A DNA stretch of 64,000 nucleotides from Hydractinia symbiolongicarpus (Eukaryota > Cnidaria > Hydrozoa > Anthoathecata > Hydractiniidae): assembly GCF_029227915.1 (NCBI RefSeq), contig NC_079882.1, positions 24,061,001 to 24,125,000 of the forward strand. Reading direction: 5' to 3'. The notes under the pieces are model-generated. The model did not search any database. It saw only the letters and a program-made list of their open reading frames with translations, and was not told the DNA's origin. Below are positions 15,201-27,200 of the stretch, one piece after another (position 1 is the first letter of the stretch; each line of letters opens with the position of its first letter). The position numbers and the translations under genes are program-made.

Positions 15201-18200
15201 TCGCCTCCTTTGGTATTTCTTGCAGCAATATGTTGCATCATTTAAGTTAAAAGAAGACAATTTAAGGTAATATGAGGCGACATATTTTAGTTATAGCTAT
15301 CCCCGCTGGAATTAATCTTTGTCATAAAACTTTGTATTAAAAATGGTAGGAAGTCTTTTTAAAACACCGTCTAATTTTGTAGCGGTACCCTCGTGCAGTT
15401 GTAATATCGTCCACCGTGCGACGTTTGTGGCACGTGCATCCTGGATGGATTTAATAAGGTTATATTTTATTAAATTCGTAAATTATTTGTATTTAAGCAA
15501 AGAGAATGAATGAATGATTAAATGAATGAATGAATGAATGAATGAATGAATGAATGAATGAATGAATGAACGGATGAATGAGTGGGTAGATGAAAGGATG
15601 AATGAGTGAGTTAGTAAATTAATGAAAAAATAAATCATTAAATAAATGAATACAAGCAATATTTCGTTGTGCGAAGATCAGTACTAAGTGTTGTTACTTG
15701 TTGTTGCAAACCCTGCCAATCAAAAAACTCATGTCTTTAAACAGAACTTCTTTAAAAGATTAAACTCAAACGGTTAACGAAACTTTAAACTTGTAAGTTG
15801 TTATAGAGGGACTGAGGCAGAATTTAAAATTGCTTAAAACAAGTCAGTTGGACTAACTTTTAACCAAATATCACGTGCACGTGGTTCAATTGACTATTTT
15901 ATTTTTCCGGATTAGTTGTTAAACCCTTAGAATATGCACCCATTTCTGAAACAAAAAACACTTGAAAAAAAACTAATTACTTTCTGAAACTTCAGTTGCA
16001 ATTAGTGGCTTAAAAATTAGTTCATATTTGGTGGCATTGGGTGGCCTAATTCATATTCTTTCTAAAACATGTACTTTTCATCATAACGTAGTTCTTCTGG
16101 AGTAATGGCGGTCCAACTGCGAGTCGTCTTTTGATCAATTTTTGACAGTATATATTACGTAATTCTTCATTTAAGGGTTAGGAAAGATTCTACAGCATTA
16201 AAAACAAAAAAAGCAACATTTGGGAAGTGAATTAAATGAGCAACATAGACAAGATGGCCTTCTCTTTTGTGTTATATTTTTGCCTAAATATTTATCGACG
16301 AGTGCAACCTGGGAGGGACAAATTCATAACAGATTATAGCACACAAAATCAGTGTTCGCAAAAGCCACGACAATCTTGCCTGTTCAGGATTAAAAACATG
16401 CATTAAAATACCCAATCCAAGAATTTAACTAAAGTGGCAATGAAATTTGATCTACGTATTATGTTAATTCTTTTAATATGTGTTCTAATTGTCTTTATTG
16501 AATTATTACAGATGATCTGTTGGTGTAATTAAACCACGTAATTGGATTAGCGTTAAAAGAGTTAAAAAAATGATACTAAAATGGAACGATGTAGGTTTTT
16601 TTTCATAACATCTAATAACTTATCAACGTGTGATTAATTGTTTACTGCAGTCCTCTGTAAGCGAGTTGGTTGTTAAGAAATTAGGATGTTAGAAGTTTGT
16701 GCTTGTTAAAGGGAATTTGATACTGAATTTACGATGTCGGGTAGCAGCTTAGAAGAATACAAAAAGGTAATTTTTAACAAGGCGCTTTTTTAAAAGGACT
16801 AATGATATCTGTTAGTTTTACACGTTACACACGCTCTTTCCTTGTATAGCTATATTATTTATTTATGTCCTCGTTGAGAGATTTGATTGGCTCATTTTGT
16901 CCCATAACATCGTTTTTTTTAGCACCTATTGCGTGACTGGTTTAGTTGAGTCCTTGGTACTAAATTTTGCGAGTCAAGTTGAATAATTTTGTAGGTCTTT
17001 ATAGTAACTAATACTTTCAACGGTACTTTTGTGAATTCTTCTGGGTATGTTGAATCAACTTAAATCACGCCTGCCAAATTATTACCGTTATACCATCTCG
17101 CGAAAGTTTCGAAACCGGTATTTTTGTTAAATGGTTGCTGTTGAAAAGAGCATAACATAACTGACTTGTAAAAATAAAAAAATCGCTGTTTATTGTCGGT
17201 AGTTGATTAAATTTTTGAACAACAACATTAGCCTAATTGTGGAAGCCTTAGTAAAATTAAAGAATATCTTTGCTCTGTGTAGAAGTATTTGTTACTTCGT
17301 TGGTTTTGACATCATACTTATTCTGACTAAAATAAGATTGAGCATGATTTTGAAACAAAATATGTTTTAATGTTTTCCTCATAATTTTTTTTTTACATCT
17401 TATGCTTTTCCATGCACAAAACGTTTTGTTTCAAATCTCATCCAGAGATATTAAGCTCCCAGTTTACCGTCTTCAAATAGGAGTGGTCACAAGTGCACTT
17501 GGTCTGAAAATAAATTTGGTTTAGGATTTTATGCTCAGTGTTCAACAAGTTAAAAATAGTGATTCTTGACGATCATTGATTTAATTTTAATATGTCAAAG
17601 AAGGTTAATACGAAAATTACTTAAACGAGAAAAACAAAACATCATTTTTTTGAAAGAACAAAGATAATCTAACCTGGAACTGGCTGCGTATATCTCCAAG
17701 TGTTTTCAGCCTGGTTGGTTCTTTATAGCAAGAATACAACTTCAGAATTTAGTCTTGGATTTTTTCTTTTTTATGGGAAAATAAGATGTTTTTGTTGTTG
17801 TGATGCAGCTTTGTGTTCATAAACAAATATGAATATTATGTCATAGTTATTGCTAAGGTGAGTGAATTTAAGAAAATTCGTTTCCTAGATTGGTCTTTAT
17901 AGCAAAATTCAGACTTGGGTTGTTCTTAGCGTTCAAAATAAGGAAATGAGCTAAATCTAAGACTCGTGTTTTTATAAAATTGTTTCAATAAAAACAAAAT
18001 TTTGTTGCAAGAACCAGGGAATTTAGCTTCACCCTAAAGTGTTCTAATTTTCTTCACATGTTCAACTTAAGGTTTGTTTTTTAATATGTTTTTTCATCTA
18101 GAGACAGTTTTATTTTTCTACTTTACATGACATTTCAAATTTTTGATACCCAAATCGCAACAATTAATTCTGTGAAAATATCGTCCTGGTAAGATTTCAG

Positions 18201-21200
18201 CCTTATTTCTCAACCTCTGTTCTTATAAAATTGTTCTTATATGAACGGCTTCTGTAAACTCTACACGATGAAATTTTACCATCGTATTGTGACATGTTTT
18301 GCTAACTTTTCCAGAAACGTATTTGTGAAACTCTTAATAACTACCCTTTTAATGTTTGACTCTTAAATTGTTCTATAAATATAAAATCATCTTTTGATAA
18401 GGTAATCACGTTCTTGGTTTTAAAAGATGCTGTGATTTATAAATAGATTTTTTTATTGTGCTCTTTGACGTAAAAGAATTGTTCGATGTTACTAAAATTA
18501 TAAAGCTGCGCGCTGCCATTTTGAACATAAAAAATACGAGTTTTAATAAACTAGACTAGTCGTTAGCCCGCAGAAAAGTAATGGCGCGTGACCTTCTGGT
18601 TATTGAGTTCGCTTCGTAATCACATGGTCTGTGGTTTGGTCCACAGCGCGGGCATGTTTAGCAAGTGTCTTTACCACAGCTACGGGTCAACCCATGCCAT
18701 GTGAAGAAAATTGGGTAGGTAATGCCGGGGTATACCTAATGTGTTCATTCCGAACACAGGACCCACATTGATAACAGTGTTTCCAACACTGAAGTGGCTA
18801 TACCCTGTATAAATATTCGGAATAATAATAATAAGTCGGCGGAAAACTCCCCCCCCTCCCCCCCCCCCCCCCCCCCCTCGTGCACATATTACATCTGTAT
18901 CGTGCAGCCTTGCGTGCCTGTTTACCCGAAGTGATGAAATTACTAAGCGCGGGTCCGAAAAGCTATTTATTTTGTGCAGAGACAGAATACACATATTATT
19001 ATTATAAGGGAGTAATCGGAAATTCGTCCTTATTATATCGTATTCGTTGTTTGTTATTTCGTGTATTCGTAGCACGGCTATAAAATCAGGTAAACAGGAA
19101 ATTTCACAACCATGGAGATTCCCTCAAAATAATTGGTTCTCCCCTTCTAACTACAAGATACCCTTGGTAACGTGCTACACGATGGACTGTCTAATTGACT
19201 TCATACAAGCTCTAAGCAGTTGGTTAAATAACGGGCAATATTGTATTTTTCATACCTGATTTTTTTATCGATTAAAAAATGTATTGCACGTTGATGACGT
19301 ATCTAAATGATTTCGCCCACTGGTATAAAATAGCGCATAGTCGTCAATTTCATTTCATTAGCTCGTCAATTTTATTTAATTACCTGGTCAATTGTATTGC
19401 TTATTAAGTGTCTATATGTTGAACGAGATACTAATGTAATGTTGACGTAGTAATAAAGTTGGCGCGTGTTTTCAACAGACAATTAATAGCAATTTAATTT
19501 GGGGCATATAATTCCGAATTTTATAATTTGTAATAAATAAATAAACAAATAAATAAACATATGTGCAGTCTATAAGAATTACAAAAGCAATGATTTAGTG
19601 GTTGCCATATTGGAGCGCGTGTAAATTTCTGTAGAAAATTGGAATGGGAGACCACAAAAAAACTCACTGCTTGTATGTAAAAACAATATTTTTAGTAGCA
19701 AAGAAATAAGGTCTGGTAAACCTTTCAAATCAACTGTCTTGTGATACCAATCACCTTAGTCCATGAAATTAACGAGTCAAGAAATTAACGGTCGTGAAAT
19801 TAACGCGGTTCAATGATACTATTTTAAAAAAGGCATTTAATTAACACGATTGAGCAAGGTTGTTTTCAAAAATGCATTTAATTAACGCGAATTTGATAAT
19901 ATGCGATATCACACGAAGCAGAAATTACGGCAACAGTCGAATCCACGGTAGTAAAGCGGTCTCCTCTATTACAAGTCGGTTTGAAAATCATAATAAATGT
20001 TTTCTTTGTTTGAATAGACAATGTTAAAAAATTTCAAATTTTGGAAGAAGTGCTTTTAGTTAATTTTTCACTTGGATCAGAGTATGATGTTGATACAAAA
20101 GCTATTTTAAAAAAATCACTGAAAAAAGAACACCGTTGAGCTATCGTCCGAATAGGAGTAAATAGTAAAAAAAATTGGAAAAAAAAATGTATTTTTATGT
20201 TTTTTAGGTTTTTTATTGTTAAAAAGTCATTAAATTAACAGTGTTTTAATTAACAAGTCATGTAATTACAGTCTTCAAATTAACAATGCAGCACCGCGTT
20301 AATTTCATGACTTGTTTTTTTCTGGAAAAAGTTATCTTTTTTTTCGAACTCTCCCTCTTATTATCTTTTTTTTCGAACTCTCCCTCTTATTCCTCACTCT
20401 CCTCCCTCCCTCCCTCCCTCCCTCCCTCCCTCTCAACAACATCCGACACTGTAATTGTAAGCCTAATGATCCATCTATTGACGGCAGGAACGAACTTACC
20501 GTGAGCCGACTTGTGAAATAGAAAAGCAGTTTTAAGTAATTATATTACGTAACTTCTAAAATTAAACATTGGTTAATAGAAGGGCGAACAAAGAGTCTAA
20601 AAGGACGAGCAATAATACCTTATCGGTATTAAAAAATGTGAAAAAAATTCTTTGATTTTTCTATGATATGATTTTTGATTTAATTAGTCGTCAAAATGTG
20701 ACGTTAGCAAAACTTGGACGGTAAAAAATGACGAAAGTTTGATTAAGGTACTAATATTTTTACCGGCTGAAAATTTTTACCGACTTTTTTTTACCGACTT
20801 TTTTTTTACCGAGTATTTTTACAGTTCAGGTATATTTTTCCCATATCGTGACAGGGACCTGTATTTACCTTGCTGTGATTTTCAGGGTTTATTTAATGCC
20901 TGTCTTTGTGCGCACTGTCGTTGAAATACCTTTTTAATGTGTTGTTATTTTATTAGCTACTAACTATTTTATTATTGACATGAGATAAAAATTTGATTGT
21001 AGAATTTGCTGTGTAAGAATGCTATTGGCTTAAGTCTAATGCAGCGTTTTTTTATTTTCTACAAGCAGCCACAAATATATTGAGACTAGTCGGAGAATTT
21101 CGAAGTTTGTCCCTGCAAGTAAGCTTTATAAATATTACTAGTTATGTAGGCCATTTATTTCAGATCTCAGGTTATTTGGTTAGATCCCAACTCTCAAAAT

Positions 21201-24200
21201 GTACTCATTGTTGCTAACCTCAGCTTGGCCATTTTTCTCAGATTTCAGAACCCTTGTGGGACCAGACGTGCATTACACGTATATTATTCATTGCTACCGG
21301 CTACCCGCTGCAGAGAATTCGAGAGTTGATGCTTTTTTGCGAACTGTGTATAAGGGTTAAAAAAATTCTATTGTCTTAATATATTGATGGGGGATTGTAG
21401 AGAGTTGTTTATGTTTTATAAGATTTTACTTAGAATAACATCGAGTGTGTTTAATGCGTTTTTTTAAATAATGAAAGTCGTGTAAAAACTAATACGTATG
21501 ATCAGACATACACCTATTACACCCATCGTATTTAAACACTTTCGTTATGTTAGCTCTAGTTTCCCGACAATTGAATCTCGTTCTACAAAACAGTAAAATA
21601 ACGTGTATTTTGATATATTTTTATTGTTGTAGCATGGCTGGACTCCCCTTATTATGGCATCAAAAGGAGGCTACCTCGATGTGGTTGAATTACTATTAGA
21701 CCAAAACCCTAATGTTAATTCTATTGATCAGGTATTTTTTGTCCTGTTTCTTTTGTAGCATGTGGTATGATGTCTGCTTGAAATGACGTGCTGAGCGTTA
21801 AGTCCTAATTTTAGACGATTGCAGAGATAAGCAGAGATAAGCTGGTGTGTGTAGATAACATATGCGTGATAAACACATCTTGTCCGATATTTGTGTATGT
21901 CTAGCTATATATTCTCTAAGCAATTTTACCTTTTAATTCACATGTGCGTTTTAGTGAGTAAACAAGATGCCTTATCACGTGATAATAGTCTGGAAAACAC
22001 GTAAATTGAGGTTAGATTTTGATCAGACACCTCGGAGGAACAAAAAAAAAACGCAAGGTCGATTTCTTTGTTTTAAAAATGGACTTACACCACGGTTTAG
22101 AAGATTTTTCTCGCCTTGCGACGGGCAAATTCAATAACAAAACTCAAAAGTTGTTGACTTCTTGACCTGATAAAAATTGATTTGAAAAGATATCGGGAAA
22201 AATCCTCGATTAAAATCTTACTCTATCAAAGTCTATACGAAATAAAAAAATACAAAAACTTGCTTCTATTGTTTTCTTTATTAATAAGTTGTTTTTTAAT
22301 AAGTAATTTGTAAGCAAAGCGAGGCTCAAATTTGAAGTAAATTAAACATCAAATTGATGTCAACCCAGGGTCGAGTTTTCACTTTTTGATTTTTTTTAAC
22401 GCGTGTAAACAAATATGCTAGGCTCACAATGAGCTGTTCTTATGTGTGAATAAATTATTTTTTCTTCTTCTATTTCTACTTGTTTGGTTAATAATATTAG
22501 GCTTAATTTTAGGACGGCAGGTCGGCGCTTTCTTGGGCAGCCAAAGAAGGTCAAGATGAGATCGTCACTAAATTATTAAACAAAGGTGCTTTTGTGAACA
22601 TGCCGGATAAAGTAAGTCTGCAAAGCAGTTAAAAAGCACACAAAACTTTTTAAGAACAAGTACAGTTTTTTCTGTTATCAGTAACTGAACACAATGTTAG
22701 TTCGCAGTGCAAATTCTAAGATTGTTTAAAATTTATCTCCAATGTGTGGAAACATGATTTTCGTAAGCCTCTAAAAAATTGACGTACACTCGCATGGGAA
22801 GTTCAGTGACGACCTCTAGAAGAAATAAATAAGTTATCGATTTTTGTAAATATTTAAAGAAATCAAAACCTGTAACATTTATATAACGGCGAAATACATA
22901 TATATGTATCTTATCATTCTTTCAGAATGGCGATTCTCCATTATTACTTGCAGCATCAGAGGGGCATGGTAAGGTGTGTAAAACATTGATAGCCGCATAT
23001 GCTGAAATTGAAATGGTAGATTCGGTAAGGTCATATTTTACCTGTTATTCTGTTCAGGACTGCTATTGTTGTATTTGTAATTTTTTTGGTTTTGTTTGTT
23101 TGTTTGTTTGTTTGATTGTTTGTTACCTTATTTATTTGCTTTTTTGTATTTTTTTGAAGTTCCTGTCTTAAAATAGATCTGTATTATATTTACCGCTATA
23201 ACATAGAACATGTCATAGCCACTCAATGACACCTATATCCATCATAGTTATAGCAACCCAGAGAACCGCATGAGCTTGATTTTATCGATTATTTATCAGG
23301 CGTCGTTGATTCAGAACGAAATGTTAAATCTATTGAATCAGTTGAAATCGTTGTACTAGTGTTGTCTTAGCGAGTATAGAAATGATAACAAACACATCGG
23401 GAAGAAATTCAAACAAATGTATTTGTAGTAACATATTAACTATGCAATTGAACGTTGTTTATGAATTGAGAATTTCAACTATTTGCTGATATTATTACTT
23501 TTGATGAATCCCCACCACTCTTCTGTTCTTAACAATGCCTCCTTCTTTTATAGGAAGAGAAGACAGCTTTATATATCGCTGTGGAGAAGGGTCACGTGGA
23601 TGTAGTGAAAGAGCTGTTAGCAGCTGGTGCCAATACTGAGGTTACCAACAAGGTGTGGCATCTAAACTGAACAATTTTTAAAAAATTGTGTATAATATTT
23701 AAAAGAGCTTTCAGAAAAATAAAAACGACTTTTCTCCGTGTTCTTTAACAATAAGAATCACTATTAGAAAACTTTAGCGGTAAAAATAGTAATAAATTTT
23801 GGAACAGAAGCACCACATTATTCCACATAATTCAAGCACATAGCCACACTTTAAAATTACCTACTGAACATAAATTTGTTTAAAAACATACATACAGTCA
23901 ATCTAATGTCGATCTCGAAAATTTGTGTTCCAAAGATGTTCGAAATAATAAGACTTTTTGATATGTAAATTTTTTATTCCATTTTTATCAATTCAGTCCG
24001 TGTTGAGCTCAGCTTATATGCCCTGTTTCTGTTTCAGGAAGGAGAAACTCCTTTATTAAATGGTGCTAAGAAGAAACACACACAATGTGTTAGGTTGCTT
24101 GTTGACAAGGGTGCAAATGTGCAAGCTGCAGATAAGGTTTTAACATTTTTGTTGTTGTTTGTTTGTTTGTTTGTTTGTTTGTTTGTTTGTTTGTTTGTTT

Positions 24201-27200
24201 GTTTTGTTTTTATATTTCCATCTGTAAAGAACTCTAAAAACTATTTTTTACATGCAGAATAGATATTGCGTATTCGAAGAGTCAACGTGTAAATGTTTTT
24301 TTTCTGCTAACATTTTAGACTGTGTACTTCTTGTTTAGAAAGGGGACACTGCTCTTCATATAGCGATACGTAACAAATTTTCTGGAATGTGTGAAGTGCT
24401 GCTCGCCGATCCTGAGCATTCCAAATTACTAAATTGTTGCAATAAAAACGGAGAAACTCCACACTCGATCGATAGTCGCAGCCAGCCGTCTGTTCTTGCA
24501 GAGTTGTTCTGTGAAAGTAAGTATATTATTTAATGGCAACATCTCTTTGCTCTGCTTTTCCTCTGGAATACGTGTGAAAAGTTACCGGTTGTAATATGAC
24601 CAAATAAAAACAATTTGTTTGCGTTTCTTAGTTTAATATCAAGTAGTATTGTCAGCAGATTTCAGTTCGGAAGAACATAGGGTGTTTTTTCTTGTTTTCA
24701 ACATATGTATTATAAATTATTATTTATAAATATTTAATATATAAAAACTCACTATACTTTTATAAAATCACAGGAGTTTGATATTTTTACCATGATTATT
24801 TTGTTTACGTTTAAATGATTTCTTCAAGCACATTTTTCCAATAATTTGCATAAACGGTGTCTTAGCCTGAAAAATAAGGGATAGAAGTGCAGTCGAAGGT
24901 AGAAGAAGTTCCATTTGGGCTACTTCGCATGTACGTTGACTAATACTAAGGCTGGTGTTGAAATTCGCCGCATGACATTCTTATTCTGTATTTTTCGCTG
25001 TTAACCTCGTCTTATGCATTATTTATCAATTCTAGCAAAGAATGTATTTTAGAGAAGCTTTGATTACTAGATCAGAGAGAAAGTATTATAATATTTGCGT
25101 TTTTTTTTCTTTCTTATATTTCGTTCTTTGGAAATCTTACGTTGCCATTCTTTTCTGCTGTTGAAACAAAACAGTTCCATTTCCGGTAATATTATCCAAT
25201 CTAAAAACACAACACTCAATTGAGCATTATTCGTGTTTTAAAACATTTACTGTTTTATTTATTATTAATTGGATGTCATTGAACAGTAGAATCGACAAAT
25301 TTTAGATTTTCAAAACATTAAAAGAGAGAGATGTTTGATATAGTAGAATCGTAGTAGGAAAGGAGGAGAAATGTTTAAATATCTTGTTGTAAACGAGAAA
25401 CGTTGCACTGTGAAAAGGGACTGGTAATGTTTTACAATAAAATCCCTCCTCTCAATTTGCGCAGGATAACCTCGTTCACATTATCAGGTTCGTTTCATTA
25501 TTTTTCAAATCAAATATTCAGTTTAAATGTCTTCGTTGTAACTTTTGTGTGTTTCAAGGATCAAGCAATTTTTAAAAACTGATATTTAAAAATAAATCTC
25601 TCTCTAAAAGTGTAACCATTTTACAGGTTTAATTGGTGTTTAGTTTCAAAGGGATTCTTATTCCCTTATTGTCACCTGATTTTGTAAATTTTCCGGTAAC
25701 AAGATGGGCAATTTTTTCAAAGAATTGTACCACTAGCCATGTTTGTTTTATGCCCCTTCGTCTTCCTTCTTCGCTCTATGGTTTGTTAAGTAGGTCATTT
25801 TCAGCTAAATCGTAGTTATTCGAACCCCCACTTATTCAAATCCCTACTTTTTCGGGCCAATTTCCGACTTGTCTTTGAGGGCAAAGAACTGGCAGTTTAC
25901 TGTATTCACAGTGTTGTTATGGTCATCTTTGTAACTGTCTCTCTTTCGTACATTATCTGTAAATACACCTTCAATTTTATTTATTTTTTTTTTTTTTTTT
26001 TTATTTAAGTGCATTAATACGCTTGTGATCTGTGAGTTATCTAACCGTGCTTAAAAGTATAGGGTGAAATTAAATAAATCCTGGTTTCTGGTTTTATTAT
26101 GTGGTAATAAAGTTTAGAAATTTATCAATTTTTTTATAGGCATTTCGAGTTAGCAAACACAGCCTCTTATCAAACAGACTACATGTGATATAGATGCGTT
26201 TCAGTTGCATAAACTAATTTTTTGTTCTAGATCCGAATAGCCAGAATGAATTTGAAAAAATGGATACAACAGGGCAACAAGAACTTTTGCTAAGAACATT
26301 AGGTGAATTTTTGGTTGAGCCTTCGTTGACCATCCCACTCACGGTTGGGTTGTATTCGAAATGGGGAGTTGAAAAGTCGAATCATCTTCAAAGGATTATG
26401 GGTAAGCCGTTTTTATTCTCGCAAAGCACTGCTTTAACAATGATTATTTTGGAGGTATATTTTTTTCCGTCACTTTGAAATAATAAAATTGTCATTTAAA
26501 TTGTTTATGAAAATCAAGTAATTCTTCCTAGCCGTGGAATTTTGACGTGGTCTGTTCCTTGTGAAGCTTTAAGTGGAATAATAATCATACGAAAAGGAGA
26601 AAAACGGGAAAAGAATATTTTGAAGGAATTCGATTTTGCATCTTTAACGCTGTATAATTTTTCATTTTAGTTCTTACATACTATACACATACATACCATT
26701 AGTATCTATGAACCATAAATCTATGATCCCATTACTTTATACCGGCAGCCGATTTAAAACCGTTACCGTCGTAAAAAGGATAATTTTCTATCGTCTGCGC
26801 TGACATTTTTCACGGAAAGGAAAAAAATATCAGTTTGAATCCGACGTTATTTTTAGTATTTTTCTATGTTAAATAATTTATGTTTCAATTGCTTGTGGTT
26901 GGTTTCTCATATTTACCAGTTTGGTTGTATTTTGACAAGTTTTGAGACGAAACACGTAAAGTCGACTGATATATTATACCACATTACTGTAGGGAAAATA
27001 TTTGTTTGTGCAGTGAAAACAAGACCTTTTGGGACTCCAAGAAAATTATAGACGTGTTGAAAAATCAAAATGCTTTAAAATATTCATTCCCTGTTTTTCT
27101 CTTTTTCGTGTTTTTATTATTCCACTTAAAGCTTCACCAAGAACAGACCACGTCAAAATTTCACGTTTAAAAAAATTAAATTATATGTCAACACGTGTTG

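Larger units (their letters stand above)
13516..21632 (+). other. Large 8.1-kb intron 6 of KIDINS220
   Basis: Lies between two ankyrin exons that are both phase 0. It contains a (TGAA)n tract, a candidate alternative first exon (16734-16766), a tRNA-derived SINE with a C20 run, an inverted-repeat element and CT-rich tandem repeats. All are listed separately. I see no other conserved-looking coding sequence in it. Confidence 0.8.

Noticed and set aside
15504-15570. CRISPR-like or other functional array
   Set aside because: Plain tetranucleotide microsatellite without spacers.
18880-19083. Frame with an ankyrin-like helix pattern ([16 protein letters not shown]) inside KIDINS220 intron 6
   Set aside because: Only about 16 residues resemble a repeat; it lacks flanking splice sites in phase, follows a poly-C run and SINE, and the rest of the frame is low complexity. 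Most likely chance.
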